NCBI GenBank assembly: GCA_964355975.1
Contig: CAYHFW010000005.1
Span: 1-64,000 of the forward strand
Origin: F1-60-MAGs104 sp964355975
Lineage (GTDB): Bacteria; Planctomycetota; Phycisphaerae; Phycisphaerales; SM1A02
DNA length: 64,000 nucleotides
Reading direction: 5' to 3'
Both the position numbers and the translations under genes were made by a program. The notes beneath the pieces are model-generated. The model saw only the letters and a list, made by a program, of their open reading frames with translations, was not told the origin of the DNA and searched no databases. Below are positions 1-8,327 of this stretch, one piece after another; position 1 is the stretch's first letter; every line of letters starts with the position of its first letter.

Positions 1-56
1 CTTGCTCGACTCGGGAACTCGCGCGAGCGAAGATTCCGCCGCGAGGACGCAAGCGA
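1..56 (+). repeat. Dispersed repeat, copy 1
   Basis: Matches 28500-28555 at 53 of 56 bases, with differences at positions 9, 44 and 45. The shared core contains GGGAACTCGCGC and GATTCCGCCGCG. A weaker relative, sharing GGGAACTCGCGC and GCGAAGAT, lies at 212-250. Both good copies sit in non-coding DNA. The copy may extend beyond the window edge. Confidence 0.75.
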
Positions 57-100
57 GTAATGGCAAGAGACTACGGCAGCGCGTGGACGCAAGTGCGTTT

Positions 101-200
101 CCTCCGCAGGGCGACGGCCCTGGCGAGTTTGCAAGCCGAGCCGGAGTCTTCGTAGGCGAGGCGCAGCATGTTTGAGTCCAGGGTCGTTGACCTGCGGAGG
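101..200 (+). ncRNA. Possible structured RNA: 23-bp stem
   Basis: Bases 101-123 pair with 178-200. The outer ten pairs (CCTCCGCAGG with CCTGCGGAGG) are perfect. One G-A mismatch (111/190) follows, then twelve more pairs, two of which are G-U on the plus strand (113/188 and 117/184). The wobble pairs favour an RNA read from the plus strand. The 54-base apical loop has further short complementarities, including CGTAG at 151-155 with CTACG at 71-75, which could form a pseudoknot. No known RNA family was recognised. Confidence 0.4.
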
Positions 201-268
201 TCACCGTTGTTGGCTCGAGTGGGGAACTCGCGCACGCGAAGATCGCGTCGTTCGATATCAGCGTCCTG

Positions 269-1171
269 TTAGCCGCCGACTCGTTCGTTCGGGCGAGCGA
301 CATGTGCGTCAGAAACTTTGACCCACCCAGATTGCCCATCGGCCAATTCGATTCGATACCACCCTGGTCGCACTTCAACGAGGACGAACTCCGCGCCTTG
401 CTTGAGCGGATCTGTAAATGCCGCCGCAAATCCATCGCCGTTTCCCTTTCGCGCGATCACTCCATCGTGAACGACAACGCCCAGTGGATCGATCCGCCCG
501 CGTGCGAAATCAACGGCGAGTGTTGCGCTGACAACGACGACGAGCAGTGCGACGGTCCCGATCACACCACGCCAGTGGATGCGCCGTGACCATCCAGTGG
601 CGATCGCCGCGGCGAGGGTGATCCAGAGGAGTGCCCAGAGCAGAATTGCGCCAAAGAGGCGGATGCCGGGCGAGGTCCACTGCCGACCGCTCCACAGGGC
701 GGCAATACGATCGAGCGGGCGTGTCACCGCAGACGAAGCACCCGCCGACGAGACGAGCGACCGTGCATGTGCCAAGTTCGCGGCGACGCGCGCGTCACCG
801 GGCAGCAATCGCTGCGCGTCGAGCAGTGCACCGATGCCAAGTCCGAAGTCGCCAGATTGCACGCGCGCATTGCCAAGATTGAAAAACAACTCGCCATTTT
901 GAATGCCGAGATCTGCAAGCCGCTGGTAGCCACTTGCAGACTCTCCAAAGAGCAGTTGTGCTTGCGCGGGATCTGTTGCGACCATGGACATTCCATCATC
1001 AAACTTCTGTTGCGCCAATGTCGCAATCTCGAGCCGAGTGTGCTCGTCGAGTGGAGGGGCAGAATCGACTTGCGCGACTGCCTTGCCTGCGATCGAGAGC
1101 ACGCAGAGCACCGCGAGCAACGCTCTGATTGCACGCGCCAATGGCCACTTGAAACATCGCGCTTGCTTCAT
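269..1171 (-). CDS. BatE-like TPR/SH3 membrane protein
   Basis: Predicted 300-residue exported membrane protein ending the MoxR-Bat operon. An N-terminal signal/anchor (about residues 13-34) is followed by a TPR-like region (about 50-135), two hydrophobic segments (about 170-190 and 200-220), and a C-terminal SH3-like domain (about 230-292) with the GWYRIELADG and GWVKV pattern usual for bacterial SH3 domains. This TPR plus SH3 order is that of BatE proteins. The ATG overlaps the BatD stop (ATGA), so translation is probably coupled. Bat proteins are linked to stress or aerotolerance and to VWA/MoxR envelope assembly; the biochemical role is not known. The family call rests on architecture and context. 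Confidence 0.75.
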   Translation of the reverse strand: MKQARCFKWPLARAIRALLAVLCVLSIAGKAVAQVDSAPPLDEHTRLEIATLAQQKFDDGMSMVATDPAQAQLLFGESASGYQRLADLGIQNGELFFNLGNARVQSGDFGLGIGALLDAQRLLPGDARVAANLAHARSLVSSAGASSAVTRPLDRIAALWSGRQWTSPGIRLFGAILLWALLWITLAAAIATGWSRRIHWRGVIGTVALLVVVVSATLAVDFARGRIDPLGVVVHDGVIARKGNGDGFAAAFTDPLKQGAEFVLVEVRPGWYRIELADGQSGWVKVSDAHVARPNERVGG

Positions 1172-3030
1172 GAGCCCTGTTCCTTTCGAGCAGTGCGCGC
1201 GGCATGCCAGTCGAGTGTTTCAAGCACGCGAAGGCACTGTTCAGTTTCGCCACGCTGTGACGCCGTCTGCGAGGTCGCTGCATTCTGCCCGCAGCTCGCA
1301 TCGAACCGTGCACGATCGGCCGCGCCAAGCAGCGCATCGACCTTTGCACGCACCTCTGCTGATGCTCCCGCCCATTGCAGCGCGTTTGCTGCATCACGCC
1401 GCGTGATACTGCGGTTTGGAAGGCGCAGTCGATCGGCGATGTAGTCAGCGATTGCTGGCGCGAACTCGCCGCGCGTCACGCGTCCTCTTGCGTGCGCGCT
1501 CGCGCCTGCCTCGCGCAGTGCACCATCATCACCCACGAAGCGTTGAGCGCGTCGTCGTGCGAGCAAGACTCCTGCGCAGAGCGCGGGGGGAATGAGCAGT
1601 GCGCCTGCCGCCGCTCCCCATCCGAGAGTCTGTGCTTGGTCGCGCACCATAGACAGTGTTGGATGGATGCTCGCGACCAAGCCACCATCGTTCGCAGTGC
1701 GTTTCGCAGCGACTGAATCGGCGGGGTCTTTCTTTCCCAATATTGCATCGGTCGAAATGTGATCGGATGCGACAACGTCAATGGCGATTGGATCTGTGTG
1801 GGTCGTGCAGTAGGTGCCCGTCGAAGGATCGAACCACGAGAATGCAATTGACGGAATCGAAGTGATTCCAGGACGGGTCGCCCGAAGAGTCTGAGTAAAA
1901 GTCTTCTGGTTGCCCGTGACTGTGCCGGCAAGGGGACCCGATGGAATTCGAAAGTCCGCCAGAAGTTGTGCAGAATCGAGCGGTGGAGGATGCAACTGTG
2001 CAAGCCCGCTTGCTTTGGTGCTGGCGGTGATCGCAAGAGTGAGAGTGATTGGATCGCCAACCGCTGCGCGCAGAGGCTTGGCAGAGGCGCTCAGTGTGAA
2101 TGAGCCAACAGCTCCATGAAAACTCGCTGGCTGTCCATCAACTGGAAGTGGCTTGACCTCGATGTGGGCTGGGGATGGCACGGCGCTGATCGGCTTCGTT
2201 GCCGAAACTGAAAGTTCATTGCCACCGAAGAACCCACGCGTCGCAGTGAGGCGCACGGGGTAGTTCCACGCGATTCGCACATCGTCGAACGATGGGGTGC
2301 CACTCTTGGCTGGCATGATCTCTCCGCGCAAGTCGTATGTGAGATAGGCGAGGCCATCGATGAGTTGTTCATGTCCCAGCGGTCTTTGTCCGCGCTGCGC
2401 AAGTTCCCTGATCGCTGCGGTAAATGGACCGAAGTCGCAGAGTTTCTGATCGATGAACTGCCACATGTCCGCCTCGCCGAGCGTGACCTTGTGCTCGGTG
2501 CTTCGGAATGGTTTGACGAAGATTCGAAGTGTGACGCCGAGGGGTTGGCCGAGCCAGACCTCTTGTGAGTCCCCGATCACTTCGACCCGCAACAAATCAC
2601 CCGTCGTCGAGATCGATGATGAAAGCGCCATGGCGGCGCTTGTGTACATCTGCCCGTCCACAACGATGCTGACGGGGGGGATCGTAAAAACACCAGCGAC
2701 CGAAGGTGTCACCATCACCGAGATCGTTGTTGTGTTCTCGCGCGTGATCGTCCCGTTGATCATGTTCATCGAGTTCATCGAACTGCGGCCAGGTTGCAGT
2801 TCGAGATTCAATCCATGCACGAGTGGAAGTGTTGGGTTGGAAATCACTTCGCCATCGTGCACAACAATTTTCAAGATCGATGGAGTGCCGATCCATGTCT
2901 CGCGCGGCGAGAGAGTGAATTGCACATCTGTCGCCCATCCAGCGAAGACGACAGCGTAGGAGAGCGCCAGCGCACAAAGTGTTCGCGCGAGCGTGGCAGA
3001 GATTGGATCGATCCTGTTCATAGCGGTCAT
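1168..3030 (-). CDS. BatD-like oxygen-tolerance membrane protein
   Basis: A 620-residue protein. It begins with a signal peptide containing LCALALSYAVVFAGWA, continues with a long beta-rich extracytoplasmic region that opens with VQFTLSPRETWIGTPS, a typical BatD start, and has one transmembrane helix (about residue 475-495, GAAAGALLIPPALCAGVLL) before a C-terminal cytoplasmic domain. The open frame continues upstream, but that part is a shadow of the BatC low-complexity region, so the start is placed at 3030, seven bases after the BatC stop; an ATG at 3021 is an alternative. Neither has a strong ribosome binding site, which fits translational coupling. Operon position between BatC and BatE supports the call. 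Confidence 0.8.
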   Translation of the reverse strand: MTAMNRIDPISATLARTLCALALSYAVVFAGWATDVQFTLSPRETWIGTPSILKIVVHDGEVISNPTLPLVHGLNLELQPGRSSMNSMNMINGTITRENTTTISVMVTPSVAGVFTIPPVSIVVDGQMYTSAAMALSSSISTTGDLLRVEVIGDSQEVWLGQPLGVTLRIFVKPFRSTEHKVTLGEADMWQFIDQKLCDFGPFTAAIRELAQRGQRPLGHEQLIDGLAYLTYDLRGEIMPAKSGTPSFDDVRIAWNYPVRLTATRGFFGGNELSVSATKPISAVPSPAHIEVKPLPVDGQPASFHGAVGSFTLSASAKPLRAAVGDPITLTLAITASTKASGLAQLHPPPLDSAQLLADFRIPSGPLAGTVTGNQKTFTQTLRATRPGITSIPSIAFSWFDPSTGTYCTTHTDPIAIDVVASDHISTDAILGKKDPADSVAAKRTANDGGLVASIHPTLSMVRDQAQTLGWGAAAGALLIPPALCAGVLLARRRAQRFVGDDGALREAGASAHARGRVTRGEFAPAIADYIADRLRLPNRSITRRDAANALQWAGASAEVRAKVDALLGAADRARFDASCGQNAATSQTASQRGETEQCLRVLETLDWHAARTARKEQGS

Positions 3031-3037
3031 CAAGGTG

Positions 3038-4150
3038 TTACCAGTCGCGGCTCGCAGGAGCCTGTTTCGTTCGTTGCGCTTGCTCCTTGGCATCCGCGCG
3101 CGCCTTCTCTCGGTCGCGCACCGCTTGAAGCAGCCGTTCTGCCTCTTCTTTGGTGAGCGGTGCGTCTTTGACAATCTCACCAGCGCCCTGTGCATCCTGT
3201 GGCGGCTTGTCAGGATTCTCTTTCGACTGAGCCTGCGGAGCGGGTTGTTGCGACTCATCACCCTTCTTCTCAGGCTGCTTCTGCGCATCCTGGGGTTTGG
3301 GTTCCTTGTCCTCTTGTTCTTCGCCCTTCTGTTCCTGTTCCTTCTGTTGCTGCGACTTCTGATCATCAGACTTCTGATCCTTGGGATCGCCGGGCTCTTG
3401 AGACTTGTCTTGTTCTTCGCCTTGCTGATCCTTCTGTTCGTCCTTCTGTTCTTCTTGCTGATCTTGCTTCTTCTCTTCCTTCTCTTGCTTCTCCTTCTCT
3501 TGCTGCTCTTGTTTCTTCTGCATCTCCTCAAGTTGTTTCACGAGCCGCGCCGCAGTCTCTGCATTCACACGCGCGTCGCGGTCACTGCGATCGGCGCAGG
3601 CGGCGTCTTTGAAATGCGCGAAGGCGCTGCGTGTCGCTTCGAGTGCCTCTTCGATTGCAGGATTGCCCGCTGCGGCATCGCTACCCATCTGCTGCGGCTT
3701 CGCGTCAAGTTGCGCGAGTGCCTCGGCATAGACCGCGTTGCCTTGGTTGAACATCGCATGTGCTGCGAGCGAGGCGTCTGCAGCGTGCGAGGCTGCGGCA
3801 AATGAATCGGCTGCGGCCTTGAGATGTCCACTGCGATACTGTGCGACGCCCTGGTTGTACTGAGCCGCAGAGCTCGATGGATCAGCAGCAACCGCACGCG
3901 CGAACGCAACTTCGGCCGCTGAAAAGTCCTCGCGTGCCATGGCTTCGTTCGCTTCGTCAATTGCAACTCGAAAAGCCTTGTGGTCAACGGCATTTGTTGT
4001 CGTTTGCGATCCATCGACGCGCGCCGACGCGGCGACTGGAAGGGGTGCCGTTGCGGGGGTCGCCTGCTGCGTCGCCTGCTGCGCATGGCTCACGTGCGCG
4101 CAGAGCGCGAGAAGCGCGATGACGAGAGTGGTGCGTGCACACAACCTCAT
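3038..4150 (-). CDS. BatC-like TPR protein with Lys/Glu/Gln-rich tail
   Basis: A 370-residue exported protein starting at 4150, where its ATG overlaps the BatB stop (ATGA). A signal peptide ending near HVSHAQQ is followed by TPR repeats (about 65-180; AEVAFARAVAADPSSSAAQYNQG is one), then about 115 residues made almost only of K, E, Q and D (about 200-315), and a conserved end with LTKEEAERLLQAVRDRE, which resembles the C-terminal motif of BatC proteins. The family is thought to pair with BatB in the periplasm. The low-complexity stretch gives long leucine-rich antisense frames that are not genes. Confidence 0.78.
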   Translation of the reverse strand: MRLCARTTLVIALLALCAHVSHAQQATQQATPATAPLPVAASARVDGSQTTTNAVDHKAFRVAIDEANEAMAREDFSAAEVAFARAVAADPSSSAAQYNQGVAQYRSGHLKAAADSFAAASHAADASLAAHAMFNQGNAVYAEALAQLDAKPQQMGSDAAAGNPAIEEALEATRSAFAHFKDAACADRSDRDARVNAETAARLVKQLEEMQKKQEQQEKEKQEKEEKKQDQQEEQKDEQKDQQGEEQDKSQEPGDPKDQKSDDQKSQQQKEQEQKGEEQEDKEPKPQDAQKQPEKKGDESQQPAPQAQSKENPDKPPQDAQGAGEIVKDAPLTKEEAERLLQAVRDREKARADAKEQAQRTKQAPASRDW

Positions 4151-5208
4151 GCCCGCACTCCTTGCACGGTGGCGCTCGCGAGAGTTCTGCGGCGCAGCGT
4201 CGCCTTCGAAACTCGATCGGGGATCACTGCCTCGATCACGAGCAGCAAGAGCGCTAAACCAGCGGGCCATTGAAAGCGGGGGATCGTCCTGTGAATCGTT
4301 GAGGTTTCGAATTCGCCTCGCTCGAGATCGGCGAGTGATCTCTGCAAAATCTCTCCGAGGTCGACTTGTGCCGTTCCGGCGGGAACGAAAATTCCTCCGC
4401 CGTTCTGAGCGACATCCCGCAAGGTCGACCCGTCCATCTTGGTCCAGACTTCTTGCCCATCATGCACGAGCCAGGTGCGCTGCCCGTTCAGATCGACTGG
4501 AATGCGCGCGCCATCCGCAGCGTCGCCAAGCCCAACGGTGAAAATCCGAATCCCCTGTGTCTTGAAGATCGACTCAGCAATCTTCACAGGATCGCTTCCC
4601 ATGTCCTCACCATCGGAGAGCACAACGATCGCTCGACCAGCGACCGCATCGCTCGAAAAACTCTCAGCAGCCCTCGTGAGCGCATCCCCGAGCATCGAAC
4701 CGCCACGCAACGAGTCCTTTGGTTCGAGCCCGTCGACCGATGTCATCACGGCGCCGTAGTTGAGTGTGAGGGGAGTGCGCAGTGCAGCGACACCCGCGAA
4801 ATCGACGACGCCGACTCGGTCGCCGCCCATCTGCGCGAGCGCGTCCGAGACGAAGAGCTTCGCGCGACTGAGGCGGTTCGGCGTCGCATCCTCAGCGAGC
4901 ATCGATCGACTGACGTCAATGACGAACATCACATCCGCACCGCGCCGCTTGATCTCTTCGCTCTGCACTCCCCACCGTGGATCCATCAGCGCGACGACCA
5001 CGGCGAGCAGCGCGAGCAACACCAACAGCGAACGCAGGGCTGGACGCCAAACCGAGAGCGTCGGCGCGATGCGAGAGAGCAGGGCACTCTCGGCGAAAGC
5101 ACGCACGGCTCGCCCTCTCCAGAACGCGCAGTGCAAGCCAAGCGCGGCCAAAATGGCGACGAGCCAAAGCCAGTGCAGCGCCGAGAGGTTGTTGAATTCG
5201 ATCGCCAT
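4147..5208 (-). CDS. BatB-like VWA domain membrane protein
   Basis: A 353-residue protein with two N-terminal hydrophobic segments (about 11-30 and 57-75), a von Willebrand factor A domain and a C-terminal hydrophobic segment (about 315-330). The metal-binding MIDAS motif is intact: D98, S100 and S102 in DVSRSM, with a later VLSDGED that supplies the second acidic site. This anchor-VWA-anchor layout is that of BatA/BatB. It lies 12 bases downstream of the BatA gene and overlaps BatC by four bases. In the family, a MoxR ATPase is thought to act on VWA partners. Confidence 0.85.
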   Translation of the reverse strand: MAIEFNNLSALHWLWLVAILAALGLHCAFWRGRAVRAFAESALLSRIAPTLSVWRPALRSLLVLLALLAVVVALMDPRWGVQSEEIKRRGADVMFVIDVSRSMLAEDATPNRLSRAKLFVSDALAQMGGDRVGVVDFAGVAALRTPLTLNYGAVMTSVDGLEPKDSLRGGSMLGDALTRAAESFSSDAVAGRAIVVLSDGEDMGSDPVKIAESIFKTQGIRIFTVGLGDAADGARIPVDLNGQRTWLVHDGQEVWTKMDGSTLRDVAQNGGGIFVPAGTAQVDLGEILQRSLADLERGEFETSTIHRTIPRFQWPAGLALLLLVIEAVIPDRVSKATLRRRTLASATVQGVRA

Positions 5209-5220
5209 TGATGTGTGTGT

Positions 5221-6318
5221 CTAGTTCACACTCCGTAAACGCGTCGAAACGAGCAAGAGTTCACTGCCAATGAGCAGCACGACGCCGAGAAGAAGTGGGG
5301 GCACTGCGAACCCAGCAAAGCGAAAGGGCTGCACTGCGAGGTCGGTGAAATGCAAGGTCTGTCGCTGTTCAGTCGTCGTCTTTTCCATCTGGTCGATTTG
5401 CTCGTAGATCGCCTGCAGGCTGCTCATGTCGGTCGCACGAAAGTACGCACCGCCCGTTCGCTTGGCCATATCAGTGAGCAGTGCTTCATCGATCGAGACG
5501 GGCACGTTGCGAATGATCTGCCGACCAAATGGATCGACTCCCATCGGAAACGGAGCCATGCCGCGCGTTCCAACACCAATGGCGTAGATCTTGATTCCGT
5601 ACGTCGCTGCAAGATCGGCCGCGACGCGCGGATCAACATCACCCGCATTGTTCTCGCCATCTGTCATGAGTATGAGCGCTGCGCTTCGGATCGGTTGGCG
5701 CCCATCGCTCAACTTCGCGTTGGACATCGCGTCGCGCAGGCGGTCGACTCCAAGCGCAACTGCGTCGCCAATCGCCGTGCCATCTTCCGATTGGTCACTC
5801 GCGGGTTGCATCTTGTTGAGTGCATCGATCATGTATCCGTGATCGACTGTGAGTGGCGAGAGAGTGTCTGCGAACCGTGCAAAGACGACCAGACCAACGA
5901 GGTCGTCAGGGCGTCCGAGCAAGCCATCGCCTCCGCCGATGAACGAACTGCCAACGCGTTTCACAGCATCGATTCGATTCGAGCGTGTGCCGTCGAGCTC
6001 GAAGTCAAGCGCACGCATCGAGCCCGAACGATCGACGACGAATTGGATCGCCGCTCCCTCGACAAAGACCTTGGTCTGCGAGTTGGCAATGACTGGTCGT
6101 GCGAGACAGAATGCGAGCAAAATGATTGCCGCGCACCGAAGTGCAGCAGGCAGCCAGCGCACTCGCCCAAACACCGTCGTCCCCGCAGCCGCGGCAAGGG
6201 TGCTTGACGAAAAGCCAATGCGCGCGCGGCGACGGTGTGCGACGAATCGCCATGCGCCGAGCGGTGCGACAATCGCGAGGGGCAAGAGCCACCATGCAAG
6301 CAGTTGAAAGGTGGTCAT
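5221..6318 (-). CDS. BatA-like VWA domain membrane protein
   Basis: A 365-residue paralogue of the next gene: N-terminal membrane segments (about 8-25 and 58-75), a VWA domain, and a C-terminal membrane helix (about 335-355). The MIDAS motif is complete (D96, S98, S100 in VVDRSGSM) and MTDGENN supplies the second site. Its ATG at 6318 overlaps the preceding gene's stop. Being first of the two VWA genes and closest to the MoxR and DUF58 genes it fits BatA best. Presumed metal-dependent protein interaction in the envelope. Confidence 0.85.
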   Translation of the reverse strand: MTTFQLLAWWLLPLAIVAPLGAWRFVAHRRRARIGFSSSTLAAAAGTTVFGRVRWLPAALRCAAIILLAFCLARPVIANSQTKVFVEGAAIQFVVDRSGSMRALDFELDGTRSNRIDAVKRVGSSFIGGGDGLLGRPDDLVGLVVFARFADTLSPLTVDHGYMIDALNKMQPASDQSEDGTAIGDAVALGVDRLRDAMSNAKLSDGRQPIRSAALILMTDGENNAGDVDPRVAADLAATYGIKIYAIGVGTRGMAPFPMGVDPFGRQIIRNVPVSIDEALLTDMAKRTGGAYFRATDMSSLQAIYEQIDQMEKTTTEQRQTLHFTDLAVQPFRFAGFAVPPLLLGVVLLIGSELLLVSTRLRSVN

Positions 6319-7409
6319 GCAGCCGCTCCCTGTGGCGTTGGCGTTTCGGTCTGCGTTGGCGTCGTCTCGCGCACGAATTCATGCGCCGAGGCAAGCCCCT
6401 TGCGGCACTCGTCGACCGGTGGCTCGTGTCCCGCAAACTTCACCATATCCGCGGCACGCAGGAAGCGCGCGAGCAATTGACGATGCGCTCCATCAATCGC
6501 GGGGTGCGCTGCGGCTTGAGCCAAGAACTCTTTCGTCGTTTGATCCGGCGCAGCGATTGCGAACTGCCGCTCGACATACTCACGCAGGGTTCCAGAAAGT
6601 CGCACCCAGAATCCGTGCACTTCGCCCCGTTCAATGAGCCCATCCCGCTCAAGCAATTCGAGTTCGCGCGTCGCCCATTCGTCGGCAGTCAACGCGGGCG
6701 CGTTGGCGGCCTTGCGCCTGCGAATCGCGAGCACGATGAGTATCGCGATGGCGATCAGAGCCAGGATGGCGACGACCCACCAGAAGAATCCACTGCCGCC
6801 GATTTGGACCGCCCCCTTGATGTCGCGGTAGACACTTGGATCGAACTCGGCGCCGACGAGGCTCACGACTTCGATGGGGATCGCGCTCAATTCAAGGGTC
6901 TGCTGCGCTCCGTCAGCACGCGTGAACGCCAACTCAATCGCTGGCAGTTCGAGTTGCCCGCTGAGATACGTCGTCGCGGCGAACCGCACCGTTGAAATGC
7001 GTTTCTCTCCCTCGCGCACAGAACTGCGGTCGGTTTCTCGCACCTCAAATGCACCCATCGACTCTCCAATGTCTGGCGACGTGAGGGCGACCCCTTTGTC
7101 GAGAGTGACTGTGAGAGTGAAAGGCAGTTCTTGTCCTACTTCGATCACGTCTGCGGGTGCTGTGAGCAGTGCGCTCACGCCACCATCTGCGCAGCGCACC
7201 GCGACTGGTTTCGATGGGCGCGATGGCAGGGTCGATGGCGGAGTTGATAGTGGCTCTGGCGGCGGAGGCAGAGTTTGAGCGCTTGGCGGAGTCGCCACAG
7301 CGGGAGCAGATGGCGCCGATGGCTGCTGCGTGAGAACCTGTGCGCTCGCCACCCGCGCGACGAGCGCGACTGCCAGAACCGCGCAGAAACGCAGCGTGTG
7401 CGCTCTCAT
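6315..7409 (-). CDS. BatD/DUF4381-like membrane protein
   Basis: A 364-residue protein with a signal peptide (about 1-23), a proline-rich linker (about 25-70), an extracytoplasmic beta-rich domain with ALLTAPADVIEVGQELPFTL, one transmembrane helix (about 208-230, WWVVAILALIAIAILIVLAI) and a cytoplasmic alpha-helical tail with LREYVERQFAI and AADMVKFAG. Proteins of this design sit between DUF58 and BatA in many MoxR operons and help assemble VWA proteins. Because a second, longer BatD follows downstream, this is a distinct, shorter member. It overlaps DUF58 and BatA by ATGA at both ends. Confidence 0.65.
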   Translation of the reverse strand: MRAHTLRFCAVLAVALVARVASAQVLTQQPSAPSAPAVATPPSAQTLPPPPEPLSTPPSTLPSRPSKPVAVRCADGGVSALLTAPADVIEVGQELPFTLTVTLDKGVALTSPDIGESMGAFEVRETDRSSVREGEKRISTVRFAATTYLSGQLELPAIELAFTRADGAQQTLELSAIPIEVVSLVGAEFDPSVYRDIKGAVQIGGSGFFWWVVAILALIAIAILIVLAIRRRKAANAPALTADEWATRELELLERDGLIERGEVHGFWVRLSGTLREYVERQFAIAAPDQTTKEFLAQAAAHPAIDGAHRQLLARFLRAADMVKFAGHEPPVDECRKGLASAHEFVRETTPTQTETPTPQGAAA

Positions 7410-8302
7410 CGGCTTCTTCGCGCCTCGCGTTTTCGAAAGTATGCGGTGATTGGCTCGACGTAATCGACGCCAGTTTCGAGCATGAGCGGTTCGATCTTCA
7501 ATCGCCGCAGTCCCAATTGAAACTGTTGCGATCGAATCTGCGCTTGCCTGCTGAACTCATCGCGCACACGCTTGCTCGATGTGTCGACGACAATGCGCTC
7601 GCCGCTCTCTTCATCCTCGAGTTCGATCAGCCCGACGTTGGGCATCAGATTCTCGCGTCGATCTGAGATTGCCACAGGGATGACATCATGTCGGCTGCGC
7701 GCGATTGCCATCGGTCGCTCCCACCCGTGATCGAGAAAGTCGCTGATGACGAAGACGACTGCGCGTCGGCGCTGGATGCGATTCAATTCGTCGAGCGCCC
7801 CCGCAAGGTCAGTGCCACTGCCGGTTGGAGTGTGCGCGAGCAGATCGCGCACGATGCGCAACACATGACGCCGTCCCTTTCGCGGGGGAACAAACCGCTC
7901 AATCTCGCCGCTAAACAGTAGCAATCCGACTTTGTCATTGTTGCGCGTCGCGCTGAACGCAAGGGTTGCGGCGACCTCGGCAACGAGTTCACGCTTCAGT
8001 TGCCCCTGTGATCCAAATCGAAGCGATCCAGAGACGTCGATGGCCAACATCACGGTCAGTTCGCGTTCCTCGCGAAAGAGTTTGATGTGCGGCGAACCTG
8101 CGCGCGCTGAGACATTCCAGTCGATTGTGCGAACATCGTCGCCGACTTCATAAGGGCGCACTTCTTCAAACTCCATTCCGCGTCCCTTGAATGCAGAGAG
8201 ATACCGCCCCGCGACCGCTTCTTGCACGACGCGCGAAGTGCGAATCTCAATGCGGCGAATTTTGCGGATGGTTTCGGCAGTCAGCACTGTGCGCCTTTCC
8301 AT
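7406..8302 (-). CDS. DUF58 domain protein
   Basis: A 298-residue cytoplasmic protein. The DUF58 motif region is clear: YEVGDDVRTIDWNVSAR (about 51-67) followed by a VWA-like fold with DVSGS (D89, S91, S93). DUF58 proteins nearly always accompany MoxR ATPases and are thought to be their VWA-type partners. It starts 25 bases after moxR and overlaps the next gene. No transmembrane segment is visible, unlike many longer DUF58 proteins. Confidence 0.88.
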   Translation of the reverse strand: MERRTVLTAETIRKIRRIEIRTSRVVQEAVAGRYLSAFKGRGMEFEEVRPYEVGDDVRTIDWNVSARAGSPHIKLFREERELTVMLAIDVSGSLRFGSQGQLKRELVAEVAATLAFSATRNNDKVGLLLFSGEIERFVPPRKGRRHVLRIVRDLLAHTPTGSGTDLAGALDELNRIQRRRAVVFVISDFLDHGWERPMAIARSRHDVIPVAISDRRENLMPNVGLIELEDEESGERIVVDTSSKRVRDEFSRQAQIRSQQFQLGLRRLKIEPLMLETGVDYVEPITAYFRKREARRSR

Positions 8303-8327
8303 TCATGGGTTCGTTCATAGGTCACGA

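Larger units (their letters stand above)
1..268. other. Gene-free region with repeat and long hairpin
   Basis: No convincing gene lies between the window edge and the BatE stop. The stretch is rich in short inverted repeats: a 56-base segment that recurs near 28.5 kb, a 23-bp imperfect stem (101-123 with 178-200), a small ACGC-AAGT-GCGT hairpin at 87-98 and a CGAGT/ACTCG hairpin at 216-230. It may be a dispersed repeat or a structured RNA. Only the part inside the window can be judged. Confidence 0.6.

Noticed and set aside
3031..3531. 167-codon N-terminal extension of the BatD frame (Arg/Lys/Ser-rich)
   Set aside because: It is the out-of-frame reading of the BatC low-complexity and C-terminal region; a signal peptide starts at 3030 or 3021.
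2993..3805. Leucine-rich plus-strand frame resembling a membrane protein
   Set aside because: Antisense of the Lys/Glu/Gln tract of BatC; such codons read as Leu/Phe on the other strand.
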